Translations under genes and position numbers: made by a program
The notes under the pieces: generated by a model
Database searches by the model: none
What the model was told of the DNA's origin: nothing
Seen by the model: the letters and a program-made list of their open reading frames with translations, nothing else
Source: Parapedobacter defluvii
GTDB taxonomy: Bacteria > Bacteroidota > Bacteroidia > Sphingobacteriales > Sphingobacteriaceae
DNA length: 43,363 bases
Assembly (NCBI RefSeq): GCF_014642075.1
Contig: NZ_BMIK01000029.1
Coordinates: 1-43,363, forward strand
Direction of reading: 5' to 3'
In this document: piece by piece, positions 22,183 through 30,132 of the stretch
Numbering within the stretch: position 1 is the stretch's first letter
Layout of the letters: each line of letters opens with the position of its first letter

Positions 22183-22788
22183 ATGAGCACTGTAGGAATA
22201 TTAACAGGGGACATTATAAGTTCTCGGTCAAAACTTACCCATGAATGGCAACCCATGCTGACAAGCATTTTAAACCAGTATGGTAAAGAGCCAACTGACT
22301 GGGAGTTGTTTCGGGGAGATAGCTTTCAAATCCGTGTTGCTGCCGATAAAGCATTGAAGACGGCAATCCACATCAAAGCAGGAATAAAACAGATAACTCC
22401 GCTGGATGTAAGAATAGCCATAGGTATAGGTTTGGAAGACCATCCCTCAAACAGAATCACCTCATCGACCGGTAGCGCATTCGTTCTGTCTGGAGCATGT
22501 TTTGATGCCCTCAAGAAACAAACGCTAGCGATTGCGACGGCCGACAACCACTTAGATGAAGTGCTTAACCTTATCTTGTCACTCGCATCGTTGACGATGG
22601 ACAATTGGAGTCCCGCAACTGCTGAGGCGATCCAAAACGCCATCGAGAATCCTAAAATGAATCAGGAAGCACTAGCTAAAAAGATGAAAAAATCACAAAG
22701 CAGCGTCAGCGAAGCACTCAAACGGGGAGGCTATGATGTGGTGATGCGGATGGAGCAATTTTTCAGACGCCAACTTATCGAAACATGA
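22183..22788 (+). CDS. satD: SatD-family protein
   Basis: A 201-residue protein of the SatD family. The open frame begins at a TTG (22162), but the ATG at 22183 gives the family start, MSTVGILTGDIISSR. The N-terminal part ('WELFRGDSFQIRV' and 'LDVRIAIGIG') looks like a nucleotidyl-cyclase-type fold: the GD and RGDSF motifs fall where metal and nucleotide would bind. The C-terminal 50 residues ('NQEALAKKMKKSQSSVSEALKRGGYDVVMRMEQFF') are a helix-turn-helix. So the protein could sense a small ligand and bind DNA; this is inference. It overlaps the DUF3307 gene by four bases (ATGA) and is preceded by twin palindromes. Confidence 0.85.
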   Translation: MSTVGILTGDIISSRSKLTHEWQPMLTSILNQYGKEPTDWELFRGDSFQIRVAADKALKTAIHIKAGIKQITPLDVRIAIGIGLEDHPSNRITSSTGSAFVLSGACFDALKKQTLAIATADNHLDEVLNLILSLASLTMDNWSPATAEAIQNAIENPKMNQEALAKKMKKSQSSVSEALKRGGYDVVMRMEQFFRRQLIET

Positions 22789-23549
22789 TCACTTTAGGCT
22801 TAAAATTATTCCTTGCCCATGTTTTGGGAGATTTTGTTTTTCAACCCGACAAATGGGTAAAAGGCAAAACAGAAAAAAAACACAAATCAAAATATTTGTA
22901 TTTACACGTCGCAGTGCATGCATTGATGCTCCTGCTGCTGCTAAAGTTTGATTTTTTTTACTGGAAAGCGTTTTTAACAATCGTTGCAAGTCACCTAATC
23001 ATTGATATCATAAAAACACACGTATACGGCCGCGTAAATAAAAAGGTGCTGTTCTGGTTAGATCAGTTGATGCATGTCCTTTTTATCGGGTTGGCTGTCT
23101 ACCTATATGAGCCCTACACGGTTTCGTTGCAACCACTACTTGCCAACGAAGTGCTGCTGTTTCTGTTGGCAACTGTATGTGTTACGTTTGTGTCTTCGAT
23201 CGTTATTAAGCAATCGCTGTCAAGCTGGGGCCTCGAAGCACAACAAACAACACCGGAAGAATCAAGTCAACAGGAAATCGTGCAAAAATCTGAGAAAGAT
23301 TCACTCACAAATGCGGGCAAATACATCGGATATTTGGAAAGACTCTTTCTTTTCTGCTTTATTTTAATGAACCAGTGGCAGGCGATCGGTTTTTTAATCG
23401 CAGCCAAATCAATTTTTCGTTTTAGTGATTTATCAACGGCTAAGGATAGAAAGCTGACCGAATATGTGTTGATTGGTACGCTGCTTAGCTTCGGACTGGC
23501 TTTGTTGATTAGTTTATCATACAAATACGGCAAACAATTTGTTAGTTGA
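22785..23549 (+). CDS. DUF3307 membrane protein
   Basis: A 254-residue membrane protein. The N-terminus 'LKLFLAHVLGDFVFQPDKWVKGK', with its His and Asp in the first helix, and 'LHVAVHALMLLLLLKF', 'HLIIDIIKTHVYG', 'FWLDQLMHVLFIGLAVYLY' define DUF3307. About six membrane helices; a Gln-rich loop near residues 150-180 is probably cytoplasmic. The function of the family is unknown. It is translationally coupled to satD by an ATGA overlap, and the same pair occurs in other Bacteroidota and Firmicutes, so the two probably act together, SatD as soluble controller and this as its membrane partner. Confidence 0.85.
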   Translation: MITLGLKLFLAHVLGDFVFQPDKWVKGKTEKKHKSKYLYLHVAVHALMLLLLLKFDFFYWKAFLTIVASHLIIDIIKTHVYGRVNKKVLFWLDQLMHVLFIGLAVYLYEPYTVSLQPLLANEVLLFLLATVCVTFVSSIVIKQSLSSWGLEAQQTTPEESSQQEIVQKSEKDSLTNAGKYIGYLERLFLFCFILMNQWQAIGFLIAAKSIFRFSDLSTAKDRKLTEYVLIGTLLSFGLALLISLSYKYGKQFVS

Positions 23550-23621
23550 GTTACCGGCTAACGCACGACAAGTTGGTGGGGACCGAAAACACAAGAAAAG
23601 CGACTAATTAATACGAAAGTT

Positions 23622-23810
23622 ATGGCGACTATACTCAGATTGACTAAACTGAAATCGGGAGAACCGGTACGGATAAATTTTGATAACGTAGCGTACTATA
23701 AGGTTAAAGGCGAACATACAGAGATTATATTCGTTTCGCCTAAGTACCATGAACACACGCTCCTTGTTAAGGAATCGTTGGAGCAGGTGGATAGGTTGTT
23801 AGGGATATAA
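23622..23810 (+). CDS. small FlbD-like protein
   Basis: A 62-residue soluble protein of one beta-rich unit: 'LRLTKLKSGEPVRINFDNVAYYKVKGEHTEIIFVSPKYHEHTLLVKESLEQVDRLL'. The layout resembles the small FlbD-type proteins ('I.LT.LNG....iN...I......PdT.I.l..g....V.Es..ev'). No flagellar genes are present, so this is only a fold resemblance. Its role is unknown. It is convergent with the PatB-like gene, whose stop is one base away. Confidence 0.6.
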   Translation: MATILRLTKLKSGEPVRINFDNVAYYKVKGEHTEIIFVSPKYHEHTLLVKESLEQVDRLLGI

Positions 23811-23811
23811 A

Positions 23812-24975
23812 TTATATTTTAAAGCCGTTTTTCAACCGTGTCAGCCCTTCTTCGAGCAGGGAACGCGGGCAGGCAATATTGATGCGTAGAAATCCTTCGC
23901 CGGCGGTACCATAAAGTGTACCGGGGCTTAGCCACAACCGTTGTTCGCGCAGCAGCTTATCGGCAAAATCGGCGGAGGAAGAAATAACCGAACGGCAGTC
24001 TAGCCAGACTAGGTAAGTAGCTTGCAACGGGGTTACATTGACCTGTGGCAGGTGGGTACTGCAGAAATCCTTTAGGAAGGCAAAGTTTGCAGATAGATAG
24101 GTTTTCAGTGATTCCAGCCAGTCCTCGCCGTGTTCATAGGCGGCAACAAGCGCCTCAATGGCAAGGGGGTTCAGAAGGGTCATCTCCTGCATATCCAGCA
24201 TATAGCGTACCTGCTTTCGGAGTGATTCATTTTCAGAAAACAAATAGGCGGCCTGTAGCCCTGCGATGTTGAAGGTTTTGGTGGGAGAGCTGACTGTAAT
24301 GGATTGCAGGGCGGGGTCATGATCCAGCGATGCGAAAGGTACATGGCGGTACGGCTGGTAGACAAGGTCGGAATGGATCTCATCAGATACCACCACAACG
24401 TTATGCCGCATGCATATTTCGCCGATGCGTACCAACTCTTCCGCGGTCCAAACTCGGCCTACGGGGTTGTGCGGATTACTGAGCAGCAGTAGCTTTACGG
24501 CGGGATCTGCTGCCTTGCGCTCCAGGTCGTCATAATCCAGACCGTATACTCCCTCGTGCAGCCGCAGGTTGTTTTGGACGGCTTGACGGTCGCAGTGGGC
24601 AATGGTGGCAAAAAAGTGGTTGTATACCGGTGGCTGCAGCAGGATTTTATCGCCGGGGGCAGTCAGTGCCCGGATCAGGACGGATAGTGCCGGGACGACT
24701 CCGGTGACCGGAAGCAGCCAATCGGGATGCAGGGAAAAGCCATGCCGTTTTTTCCACCAGCCAATGATGGCCTCGTAGAATCGCTGCGGGGTTTGGGTGT
24801 ATCCGAAAACCCCATGTGCCACGCGGTTTTCCAGCGCCTGCTGGATGGCGGGAGCAGCTTTGAAATCCATGTCGGCAATCCACATGGGAAGCACGTCGGG
24901 TTCGGCAGTGTCCCATTTAATGCAATCGGTGTGCTTACGATCAACAGGGAGGTCAAAATGATAATTCATCGTCAT
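23812..24975 (-). CDS. PatB/MalY-type cystathionine C-S lyase (PLP fold type I)
   Basis: A 387-residue PLP enzyme of the MalY/PatB subgroup: 'CIKWDTAEPDVLPMWIADMDF' (18-38) is the subgroup signature, 'SNPHNPVGR' (166-174) and 'SDEIHSDL' (197-204) hold the PLP-contacting Asn and Asp, and Lys233 in 'SPTKTFNIAGL' forms the Schiff base. The enzymes cleave C-S bonds of cystathionine or S-substituted cysteines to pyruvate, ammonia and a thiol. The start is the ATG at 24975, overlapping the stop of the upstream serine hydrolase by four bases (ATGA); the Met two codons later is an alternative. No sulphur-metabolism neighbours are present. Confidence 0.9.
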   Translation of the reverse strand: MTMNYHFDLPVDRKHTDCIKWDTAEPDVLPMWIADMDFKAAPAIQQALENRVAHGVFGYTQTPQRFYEAIIGWWKKRHGFSLHPDWLLPVTGVVPALSVLIRALTAPGDKILLQPPVYNHFFATIAHCDRQAVQNNLRLHEGVYGLDYDDLERKAADPAVKLLLLSNPHNPVGRVWTAEELVRIGEICMRHNVVVVSDEIHSDLVYQPYRHVPFASLDHDPALQSITVSSPTKTFNIAGLQAAYLFSENESLRKQVRYMLDMQEMTLLNPLAIEALVAAYEHGEDWLESLKTYLSANFAFLKDFCSTHLPQVNVTPLQATYLVWLDCRSVISSSADFADKLLREQRLWLSPGTLYGTAGEGFLRINIACPRSLLEEGLTRLKNGFKI

Positions 24976-25631
24976 TTCTTGAAATCCAAATCGCCAAAGA
25001 GAAAATCTTGGGAATCGATGTCTAGTTTAAAGTGTTTTATTTTTTTATCGGTACCGCGCTCAAAGATTACTTTTCCGGGAGGTACAAAAGGGTCGTTAAA
25101 TACAATGGTTAACGTGTCCTGGCCGCTGGCGTAGAGACAGCCGGAAAATGCCTCCTTAGCCGGAGCAATGTTTGACATATCCATAGGAGGTATCGGCTTA
25201 TTTCGGATGTGCGGAAAGGCAGATCGATGACTTAATAGATCGATTATTGTCAGTTCCTTGGTAATCCATAGGTCGCTCAGTTTAAATTCGGGAAGGTATT
25301 GGATGACCTTATCGTCCCAGTTAAGTTTGTTTTCTTCAACGAGGATGCCGAGTGCTACGGCGGTGAAAGATTTGGTACAGGAAGAAATCGGAAAGACCGT
25401 TTGCGTATTGACAGCGAGTCCGTTGGAAAGGCTTGTGGTTCCGTAGCCCTTCTTAAAAATCACCTGGTGATCTCTGATGACGCCGATGGCAAGTCCAGGC
25501 ATTTTGTAATCGACGACCTGTTTGGCGATAAAGTCATCTATATTTGACAGGTGCTGCTGTTGGGCGGGTGCCAGACAGGGAAGAACAACAAGCAGGACAG
25601 CGAAGAGGTATTTGCCAATCATTGATATCAA
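24972..25631 (-). pseudogene. serine beta-lactamase-like hydrolase with a large internal deletion
   Basis: The N-terminus is that of a class C/PBP-like hydrolase: signal peptide (residues 6-24, 'LAPAQQ'), 'MPGLAIGVIRDHQVIFKKGYGTTSL', and the nucleophile motif SCTK (Ser84, Lys87). The next motif starts well ('IIDLLSHRSAFPHI', about 129-142), and then the sequence jumps to what looks like the C-terminal DUF3471-type lipocalin end ('GKVIFERGTDKKIKHFKLDI'). About 200 or more residues are missing, including the YxN and the third catalytic motif. The frame stayed open. The product, at 219 residues, should be inactive as a hydrolase. Its stop overlaps the PatB-like start, so it may still help initiate translation of that gene. 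Confidence 0.75.
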
Positions 25632-25798
25632 ATATGATGATAATCTTATTCATATCCAATAGGTAATTCACTATGCGATTAACGTACGATTTCTTCTAAC
25701 AGCCTAAGAGATTGTTAGGCAAGGTGTAGTAAATTGAGCTGGGGACCTGATGGGGGAGGTTTGGAAATCAAAGAGCGAGTATTACCTTAGCAAAATAA

Positions 25799-26197
25799 AT
25801 GCATCTCATGCTCATTGTAACCTGTGCAATCCTTATTCGGGATGGCAGAATTTTGATTTGCCAGCGTAGCAGCGCGATGAATCTGCCGTTGAAGTGGGAG
25901 TTCCCGGGAGGGAAGGTGGAACCGGGTGAAGACGAAACGCTAACCATTGTACGTGAGATCAAGGAAGAATTGAACTTGGACATCGAAGTAATGGGGCGAT
26001 TAAAGCCGGTGGAACACGATTATCCAACTTTCCGGATTCGCCTGATACCTTTTATGGCAAGTGTGACAGGTGGCGAGCTATTGCTTGAAGAGCACGCGGA
26101 TGCTAAGTGGGTACAAGTGGATGATCTGGACCGGTACGATTGGGCGCCTGCGGATGTGCCGATTGTTGAACAGTTGAAATCGGAACAGGAAGGGTAG
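25799..26197 (+). CDS. Nudix hydrolase (MutT-like)
   Basis: A 132-residue single Nudix domain. The box spans residues 38-60: G38, E44, then 'REIKEELNL' with Arg52, Glu53, Glu56 and Glu57 as the metal ligands; the usual Gly near the end is Asn59. 'VTCAILIRDGRILICQRSSAMNLPLKWEFPGGKVEPGE' is typical of MutT- and CTP-pyrophosphohydrolase-like sanitising enzymes, which cleave oxidised or non-standard nucleoside triphosphates to monophosphates. A near-consensus -7 box (TACCTTAG, about 25785) lies just ahead. It stands alone. Confidence 0.9.
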   Translation: MHLMLIVTCAILIRDGRILICQRSSAMNLPLKWEFPGGKVEPGEDETLTIVREIKEELNLDIEVMGRLKPVEHDYPTFRIRLIPFMASVTGGELLLEEHADAKWVQVDDLDRYDWAPADVPIVEQLKSEQEG

Positions 26198-26355
26198 CAG
26201 AGGGGGCATCAATCACTTCATAGTTGAAAGAAGGGAACCATTCTGCGGAGATACTGGCCATTTTTGCATTGCTCGACGGCTGAATACAAAAATATCGGAT
26301 TGGCAGAAATAGGTACGGACAACCTGTTGAACAAAGAGAAGGAAAGGCACTAGCT

Positions 26356-27147
26356 CTACTCGGGTATGGTGTAAATCAGACTTTTTCCAAAGCCAGAAGG
26401 CTGTGTATGTCCATGTATTGTAGTTTCGGAAAACAGTAGCTGCAACAGAAATAGCCCCTTATGCGCCTTATTTATCCAGGTGTAAGTCACAACAGTAGAC
26501 GTATGTCCGCCGGATGGATGGGTTATATTAATCTCGTATGCACGCTTTATACGTAGGGTATTAGGAAATGTACCTGCAACGGTTTTTAATGTTCCGAAAC
26601 CGTCCACTTCAACGGTTTGCTTTCCAACCAATACCTCGCTGCCGGCGGTATAACTGTAGCTGTCCGAAAACTTCGAACCATATGACATGGGAAATTTATA
26701 GGTTGTCTGTGGATCGTCGTAATGTGTTTTCAAACCATCGGCTCCCATCCCGCCGATGACGTTCAATTCATCGTCAGTAAGTTGATGAAAACTATATTCA
26801 ATACCTGCCGCAGGGCCCTGAGCTGCGTATACACGGTTAGCCTCCGGGAATTCTGAACAAATTGCCTCACCAGGGCACTCGACGTCTTCAACTGTGGTTG
26901 TTATCGCTACCTCATCATAATCGGAAAAATCCCAGGTTACATCCGTACCGGAAGGCCCAGGCTCAATCTCCTTATTATACACATCAACGTGATAACTTGT
27001 GTACTTACCTAATTTAGCTATAAAATCGTCCTTTGTGATTACGTTATTTGCATCTGGCTCTGTATTGTCATCGTTTCCCTTATCACAGCCCGAGATATGA
27101 ACACCGCAAATGAATAGGGAGACCAAGAAGTATATGTTAGCTTTCAT
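26356..27147 (-). CDS. uncharacterised lipoprotein
   Basis: A 263-residue predicted lipoprotein. The open frame extends to 27231, but the signal sequence begins at the Met at 27147 (MKANIYFLVSLFICGVHISGC, lipobox ISGC), and a promoter placed just before it (27169-27199) supports this start. The mature domain is beta-rich, with 'TWDFSDYDEVAITTTVEDV' and 'TYKFPMSYGSKFSDSYSYTAGSEVLVGKQTVEVDGFGTLKTVAGTFPNTLRIKR'. That last stretch recalls Bacteroidota surface proteins that read 'G.l..P.g.f..vlRv+', a secreted family of unknown role. Two Cys ('ECPGEAIC') may form a disulphide. Confidence 0.7.
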   Translation of the reverse strand: MKANIYFLVSLFICGVHISGCDKGNDDNTEPDANNVITKDDFIAKLGKYTSYHVDVYNKEIEPGPSGTDVTWDFSDYDEVAITTTVEDVECPGEAICSEFPEANRVYAAQGPAAGIEYSFHQLTDDELNVIGGMGADGLKTHYDDPQTTYKFPMSYGSKFSDSYSYTAGSEVLVGKQTVEVDGFGTLKTVAGTFPNTLRIKRAYEINITHPSGGHTSTVVTYTWINKAHKGLFLLQLLFSETTIHGHTQPSGFGKSLIYTIPE

Positions 27148-27477
27148 AATCGAATGATTGTTTGCCAACAAAATTATGATAACCGAAGAGTTGCTGCAAT
27201 CCCTATTAGTTAGGGTTTCCATTCTCCTCATTTTTTAGTAGTTCTTTCTTCGATACCTGGACTGTTGCCGCCATTGACCATGGTCCCATGCGGATATCAC
27301 GCCCCGATACGTCCCACCTTTTCCGCGCCGTAAGTAAGCTAGTCGGGAAGATTCTTACGATCGTGCTGTTTAAGGGCAATCAGAATACCGGCATCCAGGT
27401 AACACGATAATCTTTTTTGAGGGATTTATGGAAAATATTGGCAATCGCTATCATTTAAGTAGATAAACTTTAACATC
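27148..27477. other. intergenic region with a minus promoter and a doubtful short ORF
   Basis: On the minus strand TAATTTTG (27169-27176) and TTG (27197-27199), spaced by 20 bases, form the promoter of the lipoprotein gene ending at 27147. On the plus strand a frame runs from about 27240 to a stop at 27410, with an ATG at 27288 (40 codons, beginning MRISRPDTSHLF). I cannot tie it to any family; it may be a gene relic. Otherwise I see nothing. Confidence 0.35.
27169..27199 (-). promoter_or_regulatory. promoter of the lipoprotein gene
   Basis: Read on the minus strand: TTG (27197-27199), 20 bases, TAATTTTG (27169-27176). The start codon at 27147 follows after 21 bases, which decides for the shorter protein. 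Confidence 0.6.
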
Positions 27478-27972
27478 ATGGCTGAATTGAACACCGGACG
27501 GAGGTTGCAACCCAGGGTTGACCTCACCGCGATGGTAGACCTGGCTTTTCTGTTGATCACTTTCTTTATGCTTACCACCAATATCAACAAGCAGCAGGCA
27601 CTTGATGTGGCAATGCCCGATATTACGGATTCTACGGACTTTTCTCCTTTGGCAGACGACCGGACCATTACGCTGCTGCTAGGTGCCGATGGCCGTGTGG
27701 ACTGGTATTGGGGTATGCTGGATAAGCCACTTGCGGGGCCGTACTCATCTAACTTGGGCAAAGGTGGTATCCGGGAAATACTGATGCAAAAGAAAGAAGA
27801 GGTGCCAAAGTTGACCGAAGGAGGAAAAGGGATCATTGTGGTGATCCGACCCAGTGCAAAGGCGGACTACCAAAGTTTGGTGGATATTCTGGATGAAATG
27901 AAAATCTGTGGCATTAGCCAATACATGATCGGAGAGATAAGTGCGGCAGAGGAGGCGATGGTGGCTTTATGA
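27478..27972 (+). CDS. exbD: ExbD/TolR-family biopolymer transport protein
   Basis: A 164-residue ExbD-type protein. The N-terminal cytoplasmic tail is followed by the single membrane helix, with the family's key Asp in 'RVDLTAMVDLAFLLITFFMLTT' (Asp21 in the TM helix; Asp15 just before it). The periplasmic part carries 'GIIVVIRPSAKADYQSLVDILDEMKI', the usual TolR/ExbD end. ExbB-ExbD uses the proton gradient to drive TonB, which energises transporters such as the two SusC proteins here. No exbB or tonB lies beside it, so it must work with a complex encoded elsewhere. Confidence 0.85.
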   Translation: MAELNTGRRLQPRVDLTAMVDLAFLLITFFMLTTNINKQQALDVAMPDITDSTDFSPLADDRTITLLLGADGRVDWYWGMLDKPLAGPYSSNLGKGGIREILMQKKEEVPKLTEGGKGIIVVIRPSAKADYQSLVDILDEMKICGISQYMIGEISAAEEAMVAL

Positions 27973-27984
27973 TGTATAATAAGA

Positions 27985-28449
27985 TCACATTACCTGTTTG
28001 ATAACGTACTCCATGTTGTTGAACGTGAAACGGCTCTCCGCTTGCATACCGACCAAGCGGCTACCGATAGGAGAAGCGGTGGATACAACCCAGTAGGTGC
28101 GGCCCTCCACGTCTATGCGGCCCACGCTGACGGCAAGGAAAAAGATACCGCGGTTGGTTTCCACAAGGCTGCCCAATCTTGCCGGACCTGATTGTGGGCG
28201 CACATCCAAGGAAATCAGTACTTGGTCCATCCGCTCCGCATCTGCCAGCAGTTGCTGATGGCGAGCAATTTCCTGCTGCATCATTTCACGTGTGGTTTCA
28301 AATTTATCGCCTGCGCTGCTTTTGGTGTCATCGGCGGCGGCATCACTGGCCGAAGCAAGGGCCTGTTGCGCATTGGCTATGCGTTCACCCACGTAGCGCT
28401 GACAAGCGGCGAGAAGGGCGGTTTTGAGGGCATGGTAATGATTGTCCAC
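27985..28449 (-). CDS. GreA/GreB-like elongation factor family protein
   Basis: A 154-residue two-part protein. Residues 1-85 form a long helical hairpin or coiled coil rich in Ala, Gln and Glu; residues 90-154 are a small beta domain ('RLGSLVETNRGIFFLAVSVGRIDVEGRTYWVVSTASPIGSRLVGMQ') like the FKBP-like C-terminal domain of GreA/GreB. 'ASPIGSRLVG' is close to the classic 'SP.G.AL.G' motif. Gre factors rescue backtracked RNA polymerase; this shortened Bacteroidota type may bind the polymerase without cleavage stimulation. It is convergent with ExbD and divergent from DUF808. Confidence 0.75.
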   Translation of the reverse strand: MDNHYHALKTALLAACQRYVGERIANAQQALASASDAAADDTKSSAGDKFETTREMMQQEIARHQQLLADAERMDQVLISLDVRPQSGPARLGSLVETNRGIFFLAVSVGRIDVEGRTYWVVSTASPIGSRLVGMQAESRFTFNNMEYVIKQVM

Positions 28450-28574
28450 GTTTATTCAAGTCAAATGTTGCTGTTACCCGCAAAATACGAGCCGAGTTTG
28501 AAACTGCTGTTTAACGGTATGAGGGAAATACCGGCTGAATTTATATTTTTACAGCCATACTATTACAGGAAAAT

Positions 28575-29435
28575 ATGGCATCAGGTTTTTTTGCGATTCT
28601 GGACGATATAAGCGCTTTGATGGACGATGTGGCCACTACGGCGAAAGTGGCGACCCGCAAAACGGCTGGGATATTGGGAGACGATTTGGCGGTCAATGCG
28701 GAAAAGGCAACGGGTTTTCTGGCCTCGCGGGAATTGCCGGTGCTGTGGGCCATCACCAAAGGATCGTTGATCAACAAGCTGATTATTGTACCCATTGCAC
28801 TGGTGCTTAACGTATTTCTTCCGGTTGCCATAAAGGTTATCCTGATTTTGGGTGGTTTTTACCTGGCATATGAAGGGGTTGAAAAAATTATAGAATATCT
28901 CTTTCACCGTCCGAAAGAAGGCCATGAGGTGGTTGAGGAAAGTAATGAAAGCCGCAACGGTGCAGAGAAGATAAAGATAAAATCGGCTGTGACTACCGAT
29001 TTCATTCTGTCTATTGAGATTGTGATCATCGCATTGGGAACCGTTTTGGAAAAAAGTTTATCGATACAGATCCTCACCGTTTCGGTAGTTGCCTTGCTGG
29101 CTACCGTGGGGGTATATGGCATCGTAGCACTCATCGTCCGGATGGACGATGCCGGCTTCAATTTGATAAAACGTACCCAGAATAAGGGGTGGCTCGCCAA
29201 GTTGGGGCACCTGTTGGTAAATTTGCTGCCGGTGGTGATCAAGTGTTTGGGAGTAATTGGCACCGTTGCACTGATTTTGGTTTCGGGCGGTATATTCGTC
29301 CATAATATCGACTACCTACATCATATGTTAGCTACGTGGCCTTCGTTTCTTAAGGAAATGGCGATCGGTTTCGTGGCAGGGCTGATAGCCGTTGCGATTT
29401 TGACAATTGGCAAAAAAGTGTTTTTCCGTGGCTGA
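28575..29435 (+). CDS. DUF808 inner-membrane protein (YedI-like)
   Basis: A 286-residue membrane protein. 'MASGFFAILDDISALMDDVATTAKVATRKTAGILGDDLAVNA' is the diagnostic N-terminus of the DUF808/YedI family, and about six hydrophobic helices follow ('IIVPIALVLNVFLPVAIKVILILGGFYLAYEG', 'FILSIEIVIIALGTVL', 'LVNLLPVVIKCLGVIGTVALILVSGGI', 'IGFVAGLIAVAIL'). The function is unknown. The downstream acetyltransferase begins inside its last codons (GTG at 29428), so the two form an operon with coupled translation. Confidence 0.88.
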   Translation: MASGFFAILDDISALMDDVATTAKVATRKTAGILGDDLAVNAEKATGFLASRELPVLWAITKGSLINKLIIVPIALVLNVFLPVAIKVILILGGFYLAYEGVEKIIEYLFHRPKEGHEVVEESNESRNGAEKIKIKSAVTTDFILSIEIVIIALGTVLEKSLSIQILTVSVVALLATVGVYGIVALIVRMDDAGFNLIKRTQNKGWLAKLGHLLVNLLPVVIKCLGVIGTVALILVSGGIFVHNIDYLHHMLATWPSFLKEMAIGFVAGLIAVAILTIGKKVFFRG

Positions 29436-29919
29436 ATTGATATTGCGCCGATTTGAAGAGGTTGATTTCGACTGGCTGCAAAGCTGGGTGACTTCACCTG
29501 AACTACTGTTTCAATTTTCCGGTGAGCGATTTTCCTATCCACTTAGTCTTGAACAGCTTACAGAATACCGTGCTGAGTACCCTGACAGGCGGATGTATAT
29601 AGCATGGGTGCAGGGGCAGCCTATGGCATTTGGTGAGATCATCCCGCAGGATAACGGCCGGCCCAGGCTGGGAAGGATTCTGGTGGGGAATCCGGCTATA
29701 CGTGGAATGGGGATAGGTGCCCGTTTTATTACAGCATTGGTGGATGAATGCGGACGGTTATATGATTGCGATGCTGTGGAGTTAAACGTGTGGGATGAAA
29801 ATATATCGGCCATACGCTGTTACGAAAAGGTAGGCTTTGTCTTTCAGGCAGATGACCGGACGGTGCTTTCTGCTTTCGGACGTACTTTCAATATCCACAA
29901 GATGGTGAAGATGCGATAG
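29428..29919 (+). CDS. GNAT-family N-acetyltransferase
   Basis: A 163-residue acetyltransferase. The CoA-binding segment is in 'RLGRILVGNPAIRGMGIGARFITALVDE' with the R-G-x-G-x-G/A pattern, and 'VELNVWDENISAIRCYEKVGFVFQ' is the usual end of the fold. The frame is open from a TTG at 29407, but GTG at 29428 overlaps the stop of DUF808 and gives the better start (VAELILRRF). The amine substrate is unknown. A terminator-like hairpin follows at 29959-30000. Confidence 0.85.
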   Translation: MAELILRRFEEVDFDWLQSWVTSPELLFQFSGERFSYPLSLEQLTEYRAEYPDRRMYIAWVQGQPMAFGEIIPQDNGRPRLGRILVGNPAIRGMGIGARFITALVDECGRLYDCDAVELNVWDENISAIRCYEKVGFVFQADDRTVLSAFGRTFNIHKMVKMR

Positions 29920-29958
29920 GTGGGAATTTTTCCTGCGTGGCAGCTGTGACTTGATCTT

Positions 29959-30000
29959 CGGCTGCGGCAATCCTGAATCGGGATATCCGAGCCGGTTTTT
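29959..30000 (+). terminator. intrinsic terminator after the GNAT gene
   Basis: CGGCT (29959-29963) pairs with AGCCG (29990-29994), with a further inner pairing ATCC/GGAT, and the stem is followed by GTTTTTATTTC. Confidence 0.55.
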
Positions 30001-30091
30001 ATTTCATGCATTGCTGTATAGAAAAAATAGCGAATCACGCAAACGTTTGATATTGCGGAGGCTATTGATTTGGGGCGTTACAAAGGTTACA

Positions 30092-30123
30092 TTTGAAAAG
30101 CATGGCAGGATACGCTATATTTA
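30092..30123 (+). promoter_or_regulatory. promoter of the second ECF sigma gene
   Basis: TTTG at 30092-30095 and TATATTTA at 30116-30123 are 20 bases apart. The start codon at 30133 follows after only 9 bases, so the leader is very short. Confidence 0.6.
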
Positions 30124-30132
30124 GCTTGTTAT

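Noticed and set aside
22047-22244. 65-codon plus-strand open frame ahead of satD
   Set aside because: It spans the two palindromic operators and runs into satD in another frame, with Tyr/Arg-rich composition set by the operator DNA.
26198-26355. Possible C-terminal gene relic reading YKNIGLAEIGTDNLL
   Set aside because: The frame is too short and I cannot tie it to any family.
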